From Acidobacteriota bacterium (GTDB lineage Bacteria; Acidobacteriota; Thermoanaerobaculia; Multivoradales; JBCCEF01): a DNA stretch of 64,000 nucleotides. The notes below the pieces were generated by a model. The model was not told where the DNA came from. It saw nothing but the letters and a program-made list of their open reading frames with translations, and searched no databases. Positions 1-10,690 of the stretch are shown in pieces; position 1 is the stretch's first letter; each line of letters starts with the position of its first letter. The position numbers and the translations under genes are program-made. The stretch is taken from positions 310,001-374,000 of the forward strand of contig JBCCEF010000002.1 in assembly GCA_039030395.1 (NCBI GenBank). The letters run 5' to 3'.

Positions 1-586
1 GGTGGTGTATGGCGGAGACCGCGGTCCCGTCGCCATCCAAACGGAGCGCCGAGCGTTCCTCGCCCTGCTCAAGCAGGCCGGCACGGACAACGCGGTGTTC
101 CAGCTCAAGGTCCCCGGGACCAAGAACAGCCGCCACGTGATGATCCGCGAGATGGATGTGAACCCGACCACCCGCGAGGTTCGGCACATCGATTTCCTGC
201 GCATTCTGATGACCGAGGCGGTGCGCGTTTCGGTGGCCGTGGAGCTGCTGGGAACCCCCGAAGGGGTGAAGAACGAAGGCGGCCTTCTCGACTTCAATAC
301 CCGCGAGATCTTGGTCGAGTGCTTGCCGACGGACATTCCACAGCACATCGAGCTGGATGTTTCCGCCCTCACCATCGGCGACACCATCGAAGCGCGGGAG
401 GTGGAGCTGCCGAAGGGCGTGACCCTGGTGGCCGACGACGCAGACAAGGTCATCGCTTCGGTGGCACCGCCGCCGACGGAGGAGGAAGAGGTCGAGGAAG
501 AGGACGAAGGCCTGATCGAGTCGGAGACCGCGGAGCCCGAGGTCATCGGCGAAGAGAAGGACGAAGACTCTTCGGACGACGACTGA
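1..586 (+). CDS. rplY: 50S ribosomal protein L25/general stress protein Ctc, 5' partial
   Basis: Bacterial L25 of the long Ctc/TL5 type, which binds 5S rRNA in the large subunit. The reading frame is already open at base 2 (VVYGGD), so the start lies upstream of the window. About 194 residues are visible: an N-terminal L25 beta-barrel with the RHIDFLRI segment (about residue 61), a C-terminal TL5-like domain, and a strongly acidic Glu/Asp tail over the last 40 residues. The stop is 31 nt before pth; rplY-pth is a very common bacterial gene pair, which supports both calls. Acidic tails of this kind are typical of the long form. Confidence 0.93.
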   Translation, partial: VVYGGDRGPVAIQTERRAFLALLKQAGTDNAVFQLKVPGTKNSRHVMIREMDVNPTTREVRHIDFLRILMTEAVRVSVAVELLGTPEGVKNEGGLLDFNTREILVECLPTDIPQHIELDVSALTIGDTIEAREVELPKGVTLVADDADKVIASVAPPPTEEEEVEEEDEGLIESETAEPEVIGEEKDEDSSDDD

Positions 587-617
587 TCCGACCGGCCGGG
601 AAGGATAAGAGGCGCCC

Positions 618-1214
618 ATGGACCCCTCGCAGAGCATCCCTGGGCGACTCATCCTCGGTCTTGGCAATCCCGGGGCGGAGTACGCCGACACCCGCCACAA
701 CCTCGGCTTTCGGGTGGTGGACGAGCTGGCCCGGCGCTGGTCCTGTGCGGTCGATCGGTTGGAGTGCAATTCTCTGATCGGAGAACGGTCGAGCGGTGAG
801 GTGAGGGTCGTCCTCGCCAAACCGCTGACCTACATGAACCGCAGCGGTCACGCCGTTCGCTGCCTGCGGGAGCTGCGCGGTTTCGAGCCGTCTTCGGCTT
901 TGGTGGTGTACGACGAGATCCACCTGCCGCTGGGCCGGCTGCGTTTGCGCGGCGGCGGCAGTCCGGGAGGTCATCGAGGGATGGAGTCGGTGGTGTCCGG
1001 CTTGCGCACCGATCAGGTGCCCCGGCTGCGCCTGGGTATCGCCCCGGACGCGCCGGCGGAACAGCCGATGGAAAATCTAGTGCCGTTCGTGCTCGCGGCA
1101 TTCGAAGAAGGGGAGCACGCGGCGGTGGACGCGATGATCGCGCGCGCCGCCTCGGCCTGCGAGGCCTGGCTGGACGAAGGTCTCGAAGGGGCCATGAATC
1201 GATTCAACGGATGA
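618..1214 (+). CDS. pth: Peptidyl-tRNA hydrolase
   Basis: Hydrolyses peptidyl-tRNA released from stalled ribosomes, recycling tRNA in the cytoplasm. It is 198 aa, normal for the family. Near the N-terminus are GLGNPG and TRHNLGF with the catalytic His; PLTYMNRSG carries the substrate-binding Asn and YDEIHLPLG the catalytic Asp. The usual GGHNG loop reads GGHRG, so the Asn equivalent to E. coli N114 is Arg, a variant that does not by itself suggest inactivity. The ATG at 618 has AAGGATAAGAGG just upstream. Its stop overlaps an ATG at 1211 that I do not take as the start of hppA. Confidence 0.95.
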   Translation: MDPSQSIPGRLILGLGNPGAEYADTRHNLGFRVVDELARRWSCAVDRLECNSLIGERSSGEVRVVLAKPLTYMNRSGHAVRCLRELRGFEPSSALVVYDEIHLPLGRLRLRGGGSPGGHRGMESVVSGLRTDQVPRLRLGIAPDAPAEQPMENLVPFVLAAFEEGEHAAVDAMIARAASACEAWLDEGLEGAMNRFNG

Positions 1215-1255
1215 GCCACGCCGGCTCGAGGCCGGCGCACACGGAGGGAAGGAAC

Positions 1256-3334
<2,079 letters not shown>

Positions 3335-3337
3335 TTC

Positions 3338-3432
3338 GGGGGGCTTTTCAAGCCCCCCGCCCCCAAGAAGTGCGATTCTTGGGGACCCCACCCCCGAGTC
3401 GGGCCTGAAGGCCCGGCTCGCCCTTCGGGCTC
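3338..3432 (+). repeat. Dispersed stem-loop element, copy A (core only)
   Basis: Follows the hppA stop by 3 nt. It has four successive hairpins: GGGGGGC/GCCCCCC (3338-3358), CCCCAAGAA/TTCTTGGGG (3361-3384), CGAG-CGGGCC/GGCCCG-CTCG (3395-3420) and GCCCTTCGGGC. Order and sequence match the core of the other copies (B-H), and the second hairpin loop AAGTGCGATTCTT is shared with copy C. The terminal repeats seen in complete copies are not recognisable here, so this is a core-only or decayed copy. No T-tract follows, so it is not an obvious intrinsic terminator. Confidence 0.7.
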
Positions 3433-3529
3433 GCATTTTGCTCAGGCGATTCGTACTTTTGTGGTCTGAGGTAGCTCAGAGGGTTAAGGGGGGGCGGTCC
3501 GATAGGAAGCTGAAGGAAGGGGACGCGCC

Positions 3530-3557
3530 TTGCGTTTGCGGTGAAAATCAGTACAAT
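3530..3557 (+). promoter_or_regulatory. Putative sigma-70 promoter of the rpsF operon
   Basis: TTGCGT (3530-3535), a 16-bp spacer and TACAAT (3552-3557), about 100 nt upstream of the rpsF start. It is the best hexamer pair between copy A and rpsF. Prediction from sequence only. Confidence 0.5.
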
Positions 3558-3569
3558 CTCCGCTTCTAC

Positions 3570-3600
3570 AGCACCCGCCGGTGTGGTGGGCGCTCCGTAC
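3570..3600 (+). promoter_or_regulatory. Possible S6:S18 autoregulatory leader hairpin
   Basis: In the rpsF 5' leader, AGC-A-CCCGCC (3570-3579) pairs with GGTGGG-C-GCT (3585-3594) around a 5-nt loop and is followed immediately by CCG (3595-3597). rpsF leaders in many bacteria carry an S6:S18 binding RNA whose hallmark is a stem with an exposed CCG. Only the location and this gross feature match; I could not check covariation. Confidence 0.3.
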
Positions 3601-3657
3601 CCTCTCTGTTTCGCGAGAAGCGAGACTGATCTAGGCCATAGGGAGGTCCCGATCGAA

Positions 3658-4056
3658 ATGCGTACCTATGAGTTGATGTTTGTCACAGATCCGCGCGTCC
3701 CCGACGAGGACGTGACGGCGCTGACGGACGAGATGATCGCGCTGTTGTCCGCCAACGGCGGAGTGACGGTCACCAAGAAAGAGTTCTGGGGTCGGCGCAA
3801 GCTGGCCTACGAAATCGCCAAGCTCAACGAGGGCAAGTACGTCCTTGTTTATTTCGCCAGTGAGCCCGGCGCGGCGCAGATCGCCGATGTCGAGCGGCGC
3901 CTGGGGCAGAACGACAAGGTTCTGCGCTTCCTTACCATCCGTACCGACGAAGACCTGAAGCGGGCCGGGATTCCCCTACCGCTGGAGGTTGAGACGGAAA
4001 CCGAACCGGAGGCCACCGAGGAAGCCACCGAAACGACTGAAACGGCGGAGGCATAA
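3658..4056 (+). CDS. rpsF: 30S ribosomal protein S6
   Basis: S6 forms a heterodimer with S18 on the 30S platform. The protein is 132 aa: a standard S6 ferredoxin-like core beginning MRTYELMFV, with the motif [10 protein letters not shown] and then KYVLVYF, followed by an acidic Thr/Glu-rich tail from about residue 105. The ATG at 3658 is preceded by AGGGAGGT at 3641; upstream in-frame codons lack family similarity. It is first gene of rpsF-rpsR-rplI, with 2 nt to rpsR. Confidence 0.96.
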   Translation: MRTYELMFVTDPRVPDEDVTALTDEMIALLSANGGVTVTKKEFWGRRKLAYEIAKLNEGKYVLVYFASEPGAAQIADVERRLGQNDKVLRFLTIRTDEDLKRAGIPLPLEVETETEPEATEEATETTETAEA

Positions 4057-4058
4057 CC

Positions 4059-4295
4059 ATGGCACGCGGAGGCAAACGAGTCTTCTTCCGGCGGCGCAAG
4101 GTCTGCAAGTTCACGTCCGAACACATCGAGTACATCGACTACAAAGACGTGAAGCTGTTGCAGCAGTTCATCCCCGAACGCGGCAAGATCATGCCGCGAC
4201 GGATCACCGGCACTTCGGCCCGTCACCAGCGCATGCTGTCCACGGCCATCAAGCGGGCGCGCCACCTGGCGCTCCTGCCGTTCTCCACGGATTAG
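4059..4295 (+). CDS. rpsR: 30S ribosomal protein S18
   Basis: Small basic 30S protein, 78 aa, partner of S6. Diagnostic segments are the N-terminal [10 protein letters not shown] and the central [10 protein letters not shown], followed by the basic [20 protein letters not shown] block that contacts 16S rRNA. One Cys is kept in the N-terminal basic stretch. It lies between rpsF and rplI with gaps of 2 and 10 nt, so the three are surely cotranscribed. Confidence 0.97.
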   Translation: MARGGKRVFFRRRKVCKFTSEHIEYIDYKDVKLLQQFIPERGKIMPRRITGTSARHQRMLSTAIKRARHLALLPFSTD

Positions 4296-4305
4296 GAGGC
4301 ACGGC

Positions 4306-4755
4306 ATGGATGTCATTCTGCTCAGCGACCGGCGTAACCTGGGAATCCGCGGCGACATCGTCTCGGTGAAGCCCGGCTACGCCCGGAACTTTCTCCTGCC
4401 GCGCGGTGTCGCCCTCGAGGCGACCCCCGGAAACCTGAAGTATTTCCAGGAACAAAAGGCCAAGATCGACGCCCGCCACGCCCAGGAGCGGGACGAGGCG
4501 GCGGCCATCGCGGCGCAGCTCAGCGAGATCCGGCTGGAGATCGCCAAGCGGGTGGGTGAAACGGAAACCCTTTACGGTTCCGTCACCACCAGCGACATCG
4601 GCGCGATGCTCGAGGAGAAGGGCTTCGAGGTGAACCGCCGCCGGATCAACGTTGACGGCGGCGCCATCAAGACCCTGGGTGACCACAAGGTGACGGTGGA
4701 CCTGCACACGGAAGTGGTCGCCGAAATCGTCGTCACGGTCATCCCCGAAGAGTAG
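4306..4755 (+). CDS. rplI: 50S ribosomal protein L9
   Basis: 149 aa, normal length. The N-terminal RNA-binding domain carries MDVILLSD and the classic GYARNFLLPRGVA motif (about residues 24-36). A long charged connecting helix follows (about 41-75), and the C-terminal domain includes LYGSVTTSDI. Ribosome binding sequence AGGAGG lies at 4293-4299. Third gene of the S6 operon; the methyltransferase starts 3 nt after its stop. Confidence 0.97.
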   Translation: MDVILLSDRRNLGIRGDIVSVKPGYARNFLLPRGVALEATPGNLKYFQEQKAKIDARHAQERDEAAAIAAQLSEIRLEIAKRVGETETLYGSVTTSDIGAMLEEKGFEVNRRRINVDGGAIKTLGDHKVTVDLHTEVVAEIVVTVIPEE

Positions 4756-4758
4756 CCG

Positions 4759-5997
4759 GTGACCGCCGGAACCGGGATCTCCGAGGATCCGGTTCGCACC
4801 GAAGGGGTCGCCATCGACCGCTTCCGGGGCGAACCGACGCGGGATCTCTCGGACTGGCGATGGCTTTGGAGTGGGGATCATCGATTCCCCATCGAAAGCC
4901 ATCGCGGTCCCATCGGGCGCCTGGTCGTCGCCCTCAAGAGACTCTTCAGTCCGTTCTTCCGGGCGCCGCTGGCGGACCTCTGGGACCGCCAGCGGATCTT
5001 CAATCTCATCCTGCTGGAACATTTAGAGCACGGCCAGAGCCTGCGCCACGAGGAGCGGCTGCACCACCTGGAGCGTTCCTTCCCGGCGGCGGTGAGCGAT
5101 GCCATGCGGCACAACGACGCGCTCTTTGCGCGGGTCGACCAGAAGCTCGATCGCTACCGGCGCGAAGCGTCGGACCTGCGCGAGATTCTCGGTTCCGCCC
5201 TCGCCAGCCTCGAGGGATCGCCCGTCGAGGGTGGTGGCGGGAATACCGCCGCCGGTCCGGCGGCGGCCCTTCGCCGGGTGATCGATGAGCACGGCTATGT
5301 GGAATTGGAGCGCCGATTCCGGGGCACCGAGGAGGAGATCCGCGACCGCTTGGCCCGCTACCTGCCGCATCTCTCAGGCCACCAACCGGTCCTCGACCTC
5401 GGCTGCGGTCGGGGGGAGGCGCTGGCGGTGCTCGGGGAAGCGGGCGTCGAGGCCCGCGGCGTGGACGGCAGCGCGGCGATGGTCGCCCACTGCCGCCAGC
5501 GAGGTCTGGAGGTGGAGGAGGGCGACCTGTTCGGGGCATTGGCCGCGGCGGATCCGGAGTCCCTCGGTGCGGTGGTCAGCTTTCACGTCGTCGAACACCT
5601 CGATCCGGAGTCCCTCGATGCCCTGGTACGCGCCGCCTGGCGGGTGCTGCGGCCCGGCGGCAAGCTGATCCTGGAAACTCCCAACCCCCTGTCGGTGGTG
5701 GTGGCGGCGCGCAACTTCTGGCTCGATCCCACCCATCGGCGGCCGGTGCATCCGGAAAGCCTACGCCTGAGCTACGAGCTGGCCGGTTTCGAGGTCGAAC
5801 ACCTGGAGCTGCGGCCCTTCCCCAAGGAGCAGCGGCTACCGGAGATCGATCTGCCGGAACTGGATCCGGAGCAGCGCCGCCTGGCGGACCGCATCAACCG
5901 GCTGCGCGACCAGCTCGACGACCTGCTATTCGGCGCCCAGGACTACGCCCTGATCGGCACCAAGAAAACCGAAACTATCGGAGATTCAGAGCCGTAG
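4759..5997 (+). CDS. Class I SAM-dependent methyltransferase with N-terminal helical region
   Basis: 412 aa. The first 200 residues are mostly charged and helical, likely coiled coil around 70-140 (QSLRHEERLHHLERSF). A Rossmann methyltransferase domain follows: SAM motif I VLDLGCGRGEAL near residue 212, an acidic second strand (GVDGSAAMV), then SFHVVEHL and LRPGGKLILETPNP. The layout resembles glycan or O-antigen chain-modifying methyltransferases, where a coiled coil is attached to a methyltransferase. The substrate is unknown. The GTG at 4759 follows rplI by 3 nt, which suggests translational coupling. Confidence 0.8.
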   Translation: MTAGTGISEDPVRTEGVAIDRFRGEPTRDLSDWRWLWSGDHRFPIESHRGPIGRLVVALKRLFSPFFRAPLADLWDRQRIFNLILLEHLEHGQSLRHEERLHHLERSFPAAVSDAMRHNDALFARVDQKLDRYRREASDLREILGSALASLEGSPVEGGGGNTAAGPAAALRRVIDEHGYVELERRFRGTEEEIRDRLARYLPHLSGHQPVLDLGCGRGEALAVLGEAGVEARGVDGSAAMVAHCRQRGLEVEEGDLFGALAAADPESLGAVVSFHVVEHLDPESLDALVRAAWRVLRPGGKLILETPNPLSVVVAARNFWLDPTHRRPVHPESLRLSYELAGFEVEHLELRPFPKEQRLPEIDLPELDPEQRRLADRINRLRDQLDDLLFGAQDYALIGTKKTETIGDSEP

Positions 5998-6012
5998 TCC
6001 GGTCGAGGGAAG

Positions 6013-8577
6013 TCAGGATTCTTCGAGGGCCGCACCTTCCTCAGTGGATTCCTCGTCTTCGTCGTCGAAGCCGATCGGTTCCCGCTCGCCTTCCTTGTAC
6101 AGGTAGAAAGGCTCTTGCTGGTACCAGGGAAGGTCCATCACCGTCTGCCAGCGAGCGTCGTACTCGCGGATCGGTTCAGTGCCGGTGATGAAGGCCTCTT
6201 CGATCATCCGCTCGGCGCCCGGGCCGGGCAGTAGGCCGCTGAAGTACTCGATGGCCTCGAAGGTCACGCCGGCGGGCATCGTGAAATTGCCGCCGTCCTG
6301 CAGCCAGCCGTCCTCCAGGCCGTTTTCGACCAGGGCTTTCCAGATCGGCACCGCCGCCTCGGCGCCGGTCATTCCACGGCCAAGGGAACGCTTGCGGTCG
6401 TACCCGACCCAGGTGAGGATGGTGTAGCGGGGCGTGAATCCGACGAACCAGGCGTCCGTGTAGTCGTCCGTGGTGCCGGTCTTTCCGGCCAGGTCGAGGT
6501 CGAGGTCGCGCAGGGGGTTTGCGGTGCCGCGGTCGACCACCCCCTCCAGCATTTGGGTCAGCAAGTACGCGACCCGCGGCTCCATCGCCGTGGCGGTGCT
6601 GGCGCTGTGCAGTTCTTCCACCCGTCCGTCGGCGGTCTCCACCCGTTCGATCAAGTAGGGTTCCACCCAGGTGCCGTGGTTGGCGACGGCAGCGTAGGCA
6701 GCGGCCATCTCCAAGGGCGTGATCTCCGCCACCCCGAGGGCCAGGCTGGGGAAGGGCGGTAGGTCGCCGGTCACGCCGCATCGCCGCGCGAACTCGATCA
6801 CGCTGGCCGCCGACACGATGTCCTGCAGTTTGACCGCCGTGATGTTGGCGGAAAGTTCCATCGCCCGCCGCAGGGTGATGATGCCGTGGTAGTCCCGGTA
6901 GTAGTTGCGGGGCTTGTAGCTCAGCTCGTTGTCGCCGCCGAGGAAAGCCGTTGGGGCATCGAGCAAAGTGTCGGCGGCGGTGAAGCCGGCCTCGAGAGCG
7001 GCGCCGAAAACGAACAGCTTGAACGAGGATCCGACTTGGCGCTTGGCCTGTGTGGCGCGGTTGAACTTGTTGCGGTCGTAGTCCCAACCGCCGACCATCG
7101 CCCGCACGGCGCCGGTGGCCGACTCCAGCACCAGCGTCGCCGCCTCGATCTCCGGCTCCTGTTCGAGCATCAAGACCGGAGCGGTCTCCTCCTGGCTTTC
7201 GCCTTCTCCTGGCTCGTCGTCGGTTTCCGGAGCGGCCAGGCGGAACCAGGCCACGTCCCCCACGTCGAATAGCGACCGTGGTCCCCGCTTGCGGGTCCAC
7301 CGGTAGCCCTCCGGGCCGAGGGTGAAGGTCTCGCCGGCGATGCGCACTTCGGCCGTTCGCTGGTCGATGGCGGTGATCACCCCCGGCAGCCAGCGGTCGA
7401 CGGGCACTTCCTCCAAGCCCTCCCAGGCGGGCAGGGCGAGGTCGTCCGGCAAGGTGCCGTCGGCCGCCGCTACCTCTTCGATGGCGCCGCGCCAGCCCTT
7501 CCGCCGGTCGAGGCGCATGAGGCCTTCGCGGGTGGCTTTTTCGGCGCTGCGCTGCGCCGCTGGATCGAGGGTGGTGGTGACCTGCAGGCCGCCGCCGGTC
7601 ACCGCATCGCTGCCGTAGGTCTCCTCCAGATACTTCCGTACTTCCTCGGCGAAGTAGGGCCCCAGGCGCTCCTCGCGCTGGTGCTGGATCACTTCGAGGG
7701 GCGCCGCGATCGCCGCCTGGTGGGCTGCCGGCTCGATGAAACCCTCTTCGAGCATGCGGTCGAGGACGCGGTTGCGCCGCCGTTCGACCAGTTCCGGCCG
7801 GCGGTAGGGGCTGTAGCGGCTCGGTAACTGAATGATGCCGGCGATGGTGGCTGCTTCCGGCAGGGTCAGATCGTCGACGGACTTGCCGAAGAAGTAGCGG
7901 GCCGCTGCTTCCACGCCGTAGTTGCCGTGGCCGAGATTCACCAGGTTGAGATAAAGAGTGAGAATCTGCTCCTTCGAATAGTTCTTCTCCAGCTCGACGG
8001 CGAGGAAGGCCTCCTCGATCTTGCGGCTCCAGGTCTGTTCCCGGCTGAGGAAGAGCAGCCGCGCGAGCTGCATGGTGAGGGTGCCGGCGCCGGAAACGAT
8101 CTCGCCGGCCCGCAGATTCGAGATCTGCGCCCGAACCACCGCCATGGCGTCCACTCCGCCGTGCTCCAGGAAGTTGGCGTCCTCGATGGCGAGCACGGCG
8201 TCGCGCAGCAGATCGGGCACTTCGCCCTCTTCCAGCAGAATGCGGCGCTCCAGGGCGAAACTGGCGAAGCGCTCGCCGTCGCGGGCCCATAGCTGAGTGA
8301 TCAGGCTCGGCCGGTAGTCCGCGACGGATTCGACCTCCGGTACGTCGATAGCGGCGGCGAAGGCGAGACCGCCGACCACCCCCAGAATCGAGGCGACGAC
8401 CAGGGGGATGCCCCAGTGCAGGCGCCACTTGCGGCTGGCCGCCTCAGGCATCGGGCGCTTCACCACGCTACGGGCGCTGGCCGGGCGATCCGGCGCGGCG
8501 CCGTCCTGCGGTGAAGCCGAGGCGTTTTCGGTGCTTTCCGGCGGGGTCCGGGAGTCCGGGGAAGGGGAGTCGTCCAT
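6013..8577 (-). CDS. Class A penicillin-binding protein (transglycosylase-transpeptidase)
   Basis: Bifunctional peptidoglycan synthase, 854 aa. After a disordered 50-residue cytoplasmic tail comes one membrane anchor (about 53-77). The GT51 domain shows EDANFLEHGG (catalytic Glu132), GAGTLTMQLARLL, RKIEEAFLAVELEK and GHGNYGVEAAARYFFGK. The transpeptidase domain has SSFK (Ser517), SAN (576-578) and KTGT (699-702), so both activities look intact. It is of the PBP1a/1b type; I do not assign the exact paralogue. The ATG at 8577 is chosen over an upstream one that would run into the divergent uvrB start region. It ends 15 nt from the convergent methyltransferase. Confidence 0.94.
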   Translation of the reverse strand: MDDSPSPDSRTPPESTENASASPQDGAAPDRPASARSVVKRPMPEAASRKWRLHWGIPLVVASILGVVGGLAFAAAIDVPEVESVADYRPSLITQLWARDGERFASFALERRILLEEGEVPDLLRDAVLAIEDANFLEHGGVDAMAVVRAQISNLRAGEIVSGAGTLTMQLARLLFLSREQTWSRKIEEAFLAVELEKNYSKEQILTLYLNLVNLGHGNYGVEAAARYFFGKSVDDLTLPEAATIAGIIQLPSRYSPYRRPELVERRRNRVLDRMLEEGFIEPAAHQAAIAAPLEVIQHQREERLGPYFAEEVRKYLEETYGSDAVTGGGLQVTTTLDPAAQRSAEKATREGLMRLDRRKGWRGAIEEVAAADGTLPDDLALPAWEGLEEVPVDRWLPGVITAIDQRTAEVRIAGETFTLGPEGYRWTRKRGPRSLFDVGDVAWFRLAAPETDDEPGEGESQEETAPVLMLEQEPEIEAATLVLESATGAVRAMVGGWDYDRNKFNRATQAKRQVGSSFKLFVFGAALEAGFTAADTLLDAPTAFLGGDNELSYKPRNYYRDYHGIITLRRAMELSANITAVKLQDIVSAASVIEFARRCGVTGDLPPFPSLALGVAEITPLEMAAAYAAVANHGTWVEPYLIERVETADGRVEELHSASTATAMEPRVAYLLTQMLEGVVDRGTANPLRDLDLDLAGKTGTTDDYTDAWFVGFTPRYTILTWVGYDRKRSLGRGMTGAEAAVPIWKALVENGLEDGWLQDGGNFTMPAGVTFEAIEYFSGLLPGPGAERMIEEAFITGTEPIREYDARWQTVMDLPWYQQEPFYLYKEGEREPIGFDDEDEESTEEGAALEES

Positions 8578-8690
8578 GGAGCGATTATAGGTGGTAAATC
8601 GGGCGGACATATGGCGGCGGGTCCGCCTCCTCCGCTGATATGCTGACCGAGGTGCGCCGTCCCTCCGGGCGCCCGTTTCCAAGCCCTCCG

Positions 8691-10682
8691 ATGAATCGTT
8701 TCGCACTCGTTTCGCCCTTCTCGCCCAGCGGCGACCAGCCGCAGGCCATCGAGCAGTTGGTGCAGGGGGTGCGGTCCAGACTCGGCGAGCAGGTGCTCCT
8801 CGGGGTCACCGGATCCGGCAAGACCTTCACCATGGCGAAGGTGATCGAGGAACTCAACCGGCCGACCCTGATCCTGTCCCACAACAAGACCCTGGCGGCG
8901 CAGCTCTTTCAGGAGTTCCGGAGCTTTTTCCCCAACAACGCCGTCGAGTACTTCGTCTCCTACTACGACTACTACCAGCCGGAAGCCTATGTACCGGCGT
9001 CAGACACCTACATCGAGAAGGAAACCTCCATCAACGAGGAGATCGACCGCTTGCGCCTGCGCGCCACCAAGTCGCTGTTCGAGCGTCGCGACGTGCTGAT
9101 CGTGGCGTCCGTATCGTGCATCTACGGCCTCGGCTCGCCGGAGACCTTCTTCGGCATGCTGCACTTTTTCGAGGTTGGCGACGAGGCGGGGATGGAAGAA
9201 GGGCTCGAAAAGCTGGTGCGCATGCAGTACCAGCGCACGCCCTTCGACCTCTATCACGGCTCATTTCGAGTGCGCGGCGACGTGCTGGAGATCCAGCCGG
9301 CCTACGAGGAGATCGGCGTGCGGGTGGAGTACTTCGGCGACGAGATCGAGCGCATCAGCCGCTTCGACCCGCTGCGCGGCGACGTCCTACAGGAAGTAGA
9401 GAAGGTGGGGATCTTCCCCAAGACCCACTACGTCACCCCCAAGGAGCGGCTGCTCAAGGCGATCGACGGCATCCAGCTCGAGTTGGCCGAACGCCTGGCG
9501 GAGTTGTCGGACCAGGACCGACTGCTGGAGTTCCAGCGCCTCGAACAGCGCACCCGCTTCGACCTCGAAATGTTGCGCGAGATCGGCTACTGCCACGGCA
9601 TCGAGAATTACTCCCGCCATCTCTCCGGCCGGCAGCCCGGGGAGCCGCCGCCAACCCTGTTGGACTACTTCCCGGAGGATTTTCTGCTGGTGGTGGACGA
9701 GAGCCATCAGACGGTGCCGCAGGTGCGGGGCATGTACTACGGCGACCGCAGCCGCAAGGAAACCCTGGTGGCGCACGGCTTCCGGTTGCCGAGCGCGCGC
9801 GACAACCGCCCGCTCACCGTCGAGGAGTTCGACGACCGGGTGGGCCAGCGCATCTACGTGTCGGCGACGCCGGCGCCGTGGGAGCTGGAGCGGGTGGAAG
9901 GGGTGGTGGCGGAGCAGCTCATCCGGCCGACGGGCCTGCTCGATCCGCCGATCGAAGTGCGGCCCGCCCGCGGCCAGGTGGACGACCTCTTGGCGGAGGT
10001 GCGGCGGGTGGCGGAGCGCGGTGAGCGGGTGTTGGTGACCACCCTCACCAAGCGCATGGCGGAGGAACTGACCCAGTACTTCTCCGAGCTGCAGGTGCGG
10101 GTGCGCTACATGCACTCGGACATCGACACCATGGAACGGGTCGAGATCGTCACCGCCCTGCGGCGCGGGGAGTTCGACGTGCTGGTCGGTATCAACCTGC
10201 TGCGCGAGGGCCTCGACCTGCCGGAAGTGGCGCTGGTGGCGATTCTCGATGCGGACAAGGAGGGCTTCCTGCGCTCCGAGACCTCCCTGATCCAAACCGC
10301 CGGCCGCGCCGCCCGCAACCTCGAAGGGCGGGTGATCTTCTATGCCGATCAGGTCACTCGGTCGATGCAGCATGCGATCGACGAAGGCCGCCGCCGGCGC
10401 GAAGTGCAGCAGGCCTACAACAGCGAGCACGGCATCGAGCCCAAGACCATCCTCAAGGACGTCCACAACCCGCTGGTGGCCCTCTCGAACCTCGACGCCT
10501 ACGCGCCGGATCCTCGGCTGCTGGCGGAGGTGGCGGAGGGTGACGAAGTGCCCCTGCCCAAGCGCATTGCCCGCTTGGAGAAAGCGATGAAGGAAGCCGC
10601 CAAAAAACTCGAATTCGAGGAGGCGGCGGCGCTGAGGGATCAGGTCAAGGAGCTCAAAGAACTCCAGATCTACGGCAGCTAG
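8691..10682 (+). CDS. uvrB: Excinuclease ABC subunit B
   Basis: DNA damage-verifying helicase-like ATPase of nucleotide excision repair, 663 aa. Walker A is [12 protein letters not shown]; the beta-hairpin region is [12 protein letters not shown]; Walker B appears as LLVVDESH; helicase motifs [20 protein letters not shown] and QTAGRAARN are present. The C-terminal UVR domain, which binds UvrC, is [17 protein letters not shown]. The ATG at 8691 begins [20 protein letters not shown], the usual UvrB beginning; no strong ribosome binding site is visible. uvrC starts 8 nt after its stop. Confidence 0.97.
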   Translation: MNRFALVSPFSPSGDQPQAIEQLVQGVRSRLGEQVLLGVTGSGKTFTMAKVIEELNRPTLILSHNKTLAAQLFQEFRSFFPNNAVEYFVSYYDYYQPEAYVPASDTYIEKETSINEEIDRLRLRATKSLFERRDVLIVASVSCIYGLGSPETFFGMLHFFEVGDEAGMEEGLEKLVRMQYQRTPFDLYHGSFRVRGDVLEIQPAYEEIGVRVEYFGDEIERISRFDPLRGDVLQEVEKVGIFPKTHYVTPKERLLKAIDGIQLELAERLAELSDQDRLLEFQRLEQRTRFDLEMLREIGYCHGIENYSRHLSGRQPGEPPPTLLDYFPEDFLLVVDESHQTVPQVRGMYYGDRSRKETLVAHGFRLPSARDNRPLTVEEFDDRVGQRIYVSATPAPWELERVEGVVAEQLIRPTGLLDPPIEVRPARGQVDDLLAEVRRVAERGERVLVTTLTKRMAEELTQYFSELQVRVRYMHSDIDTMERVEIVTALRRGEFDVLVGINLLREGLDLPEVALVAILDADKEGFLRSETSLIQTAGRAARNLEGRVIFYADQVTRSMQHAIDEGRRRREVQQAYNSEHGIEPKTILKDVHNPLVALSNLDAYAPDPRLLAEVAEGDEVPLPKRIARLEKAMKEAAKKLEFEEAAALRDQVKELKELQIYGS

Positions 10683-10690
10683 CGTTCACC

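Noticed and set aside
3338-3358. GGGGGGC/GCCCCCC hairpin as hppA terminator
   Set aside because: No T-tract; the same hairpin recurs in the element family, including upstream of divergent genes (copy E).
3438-3629. 63-codon plus-strand frame before rpsF
   Set aside because: Spans the predicted promoter and leader of rpsF; no ribosome binding site or similarity.
6176-8428. 750-codon second frame within the PBP gene
   Set aside because: Arg/Gly/Pro-rich with no motif; the overlapping frame holds all PBP active-site motifs.
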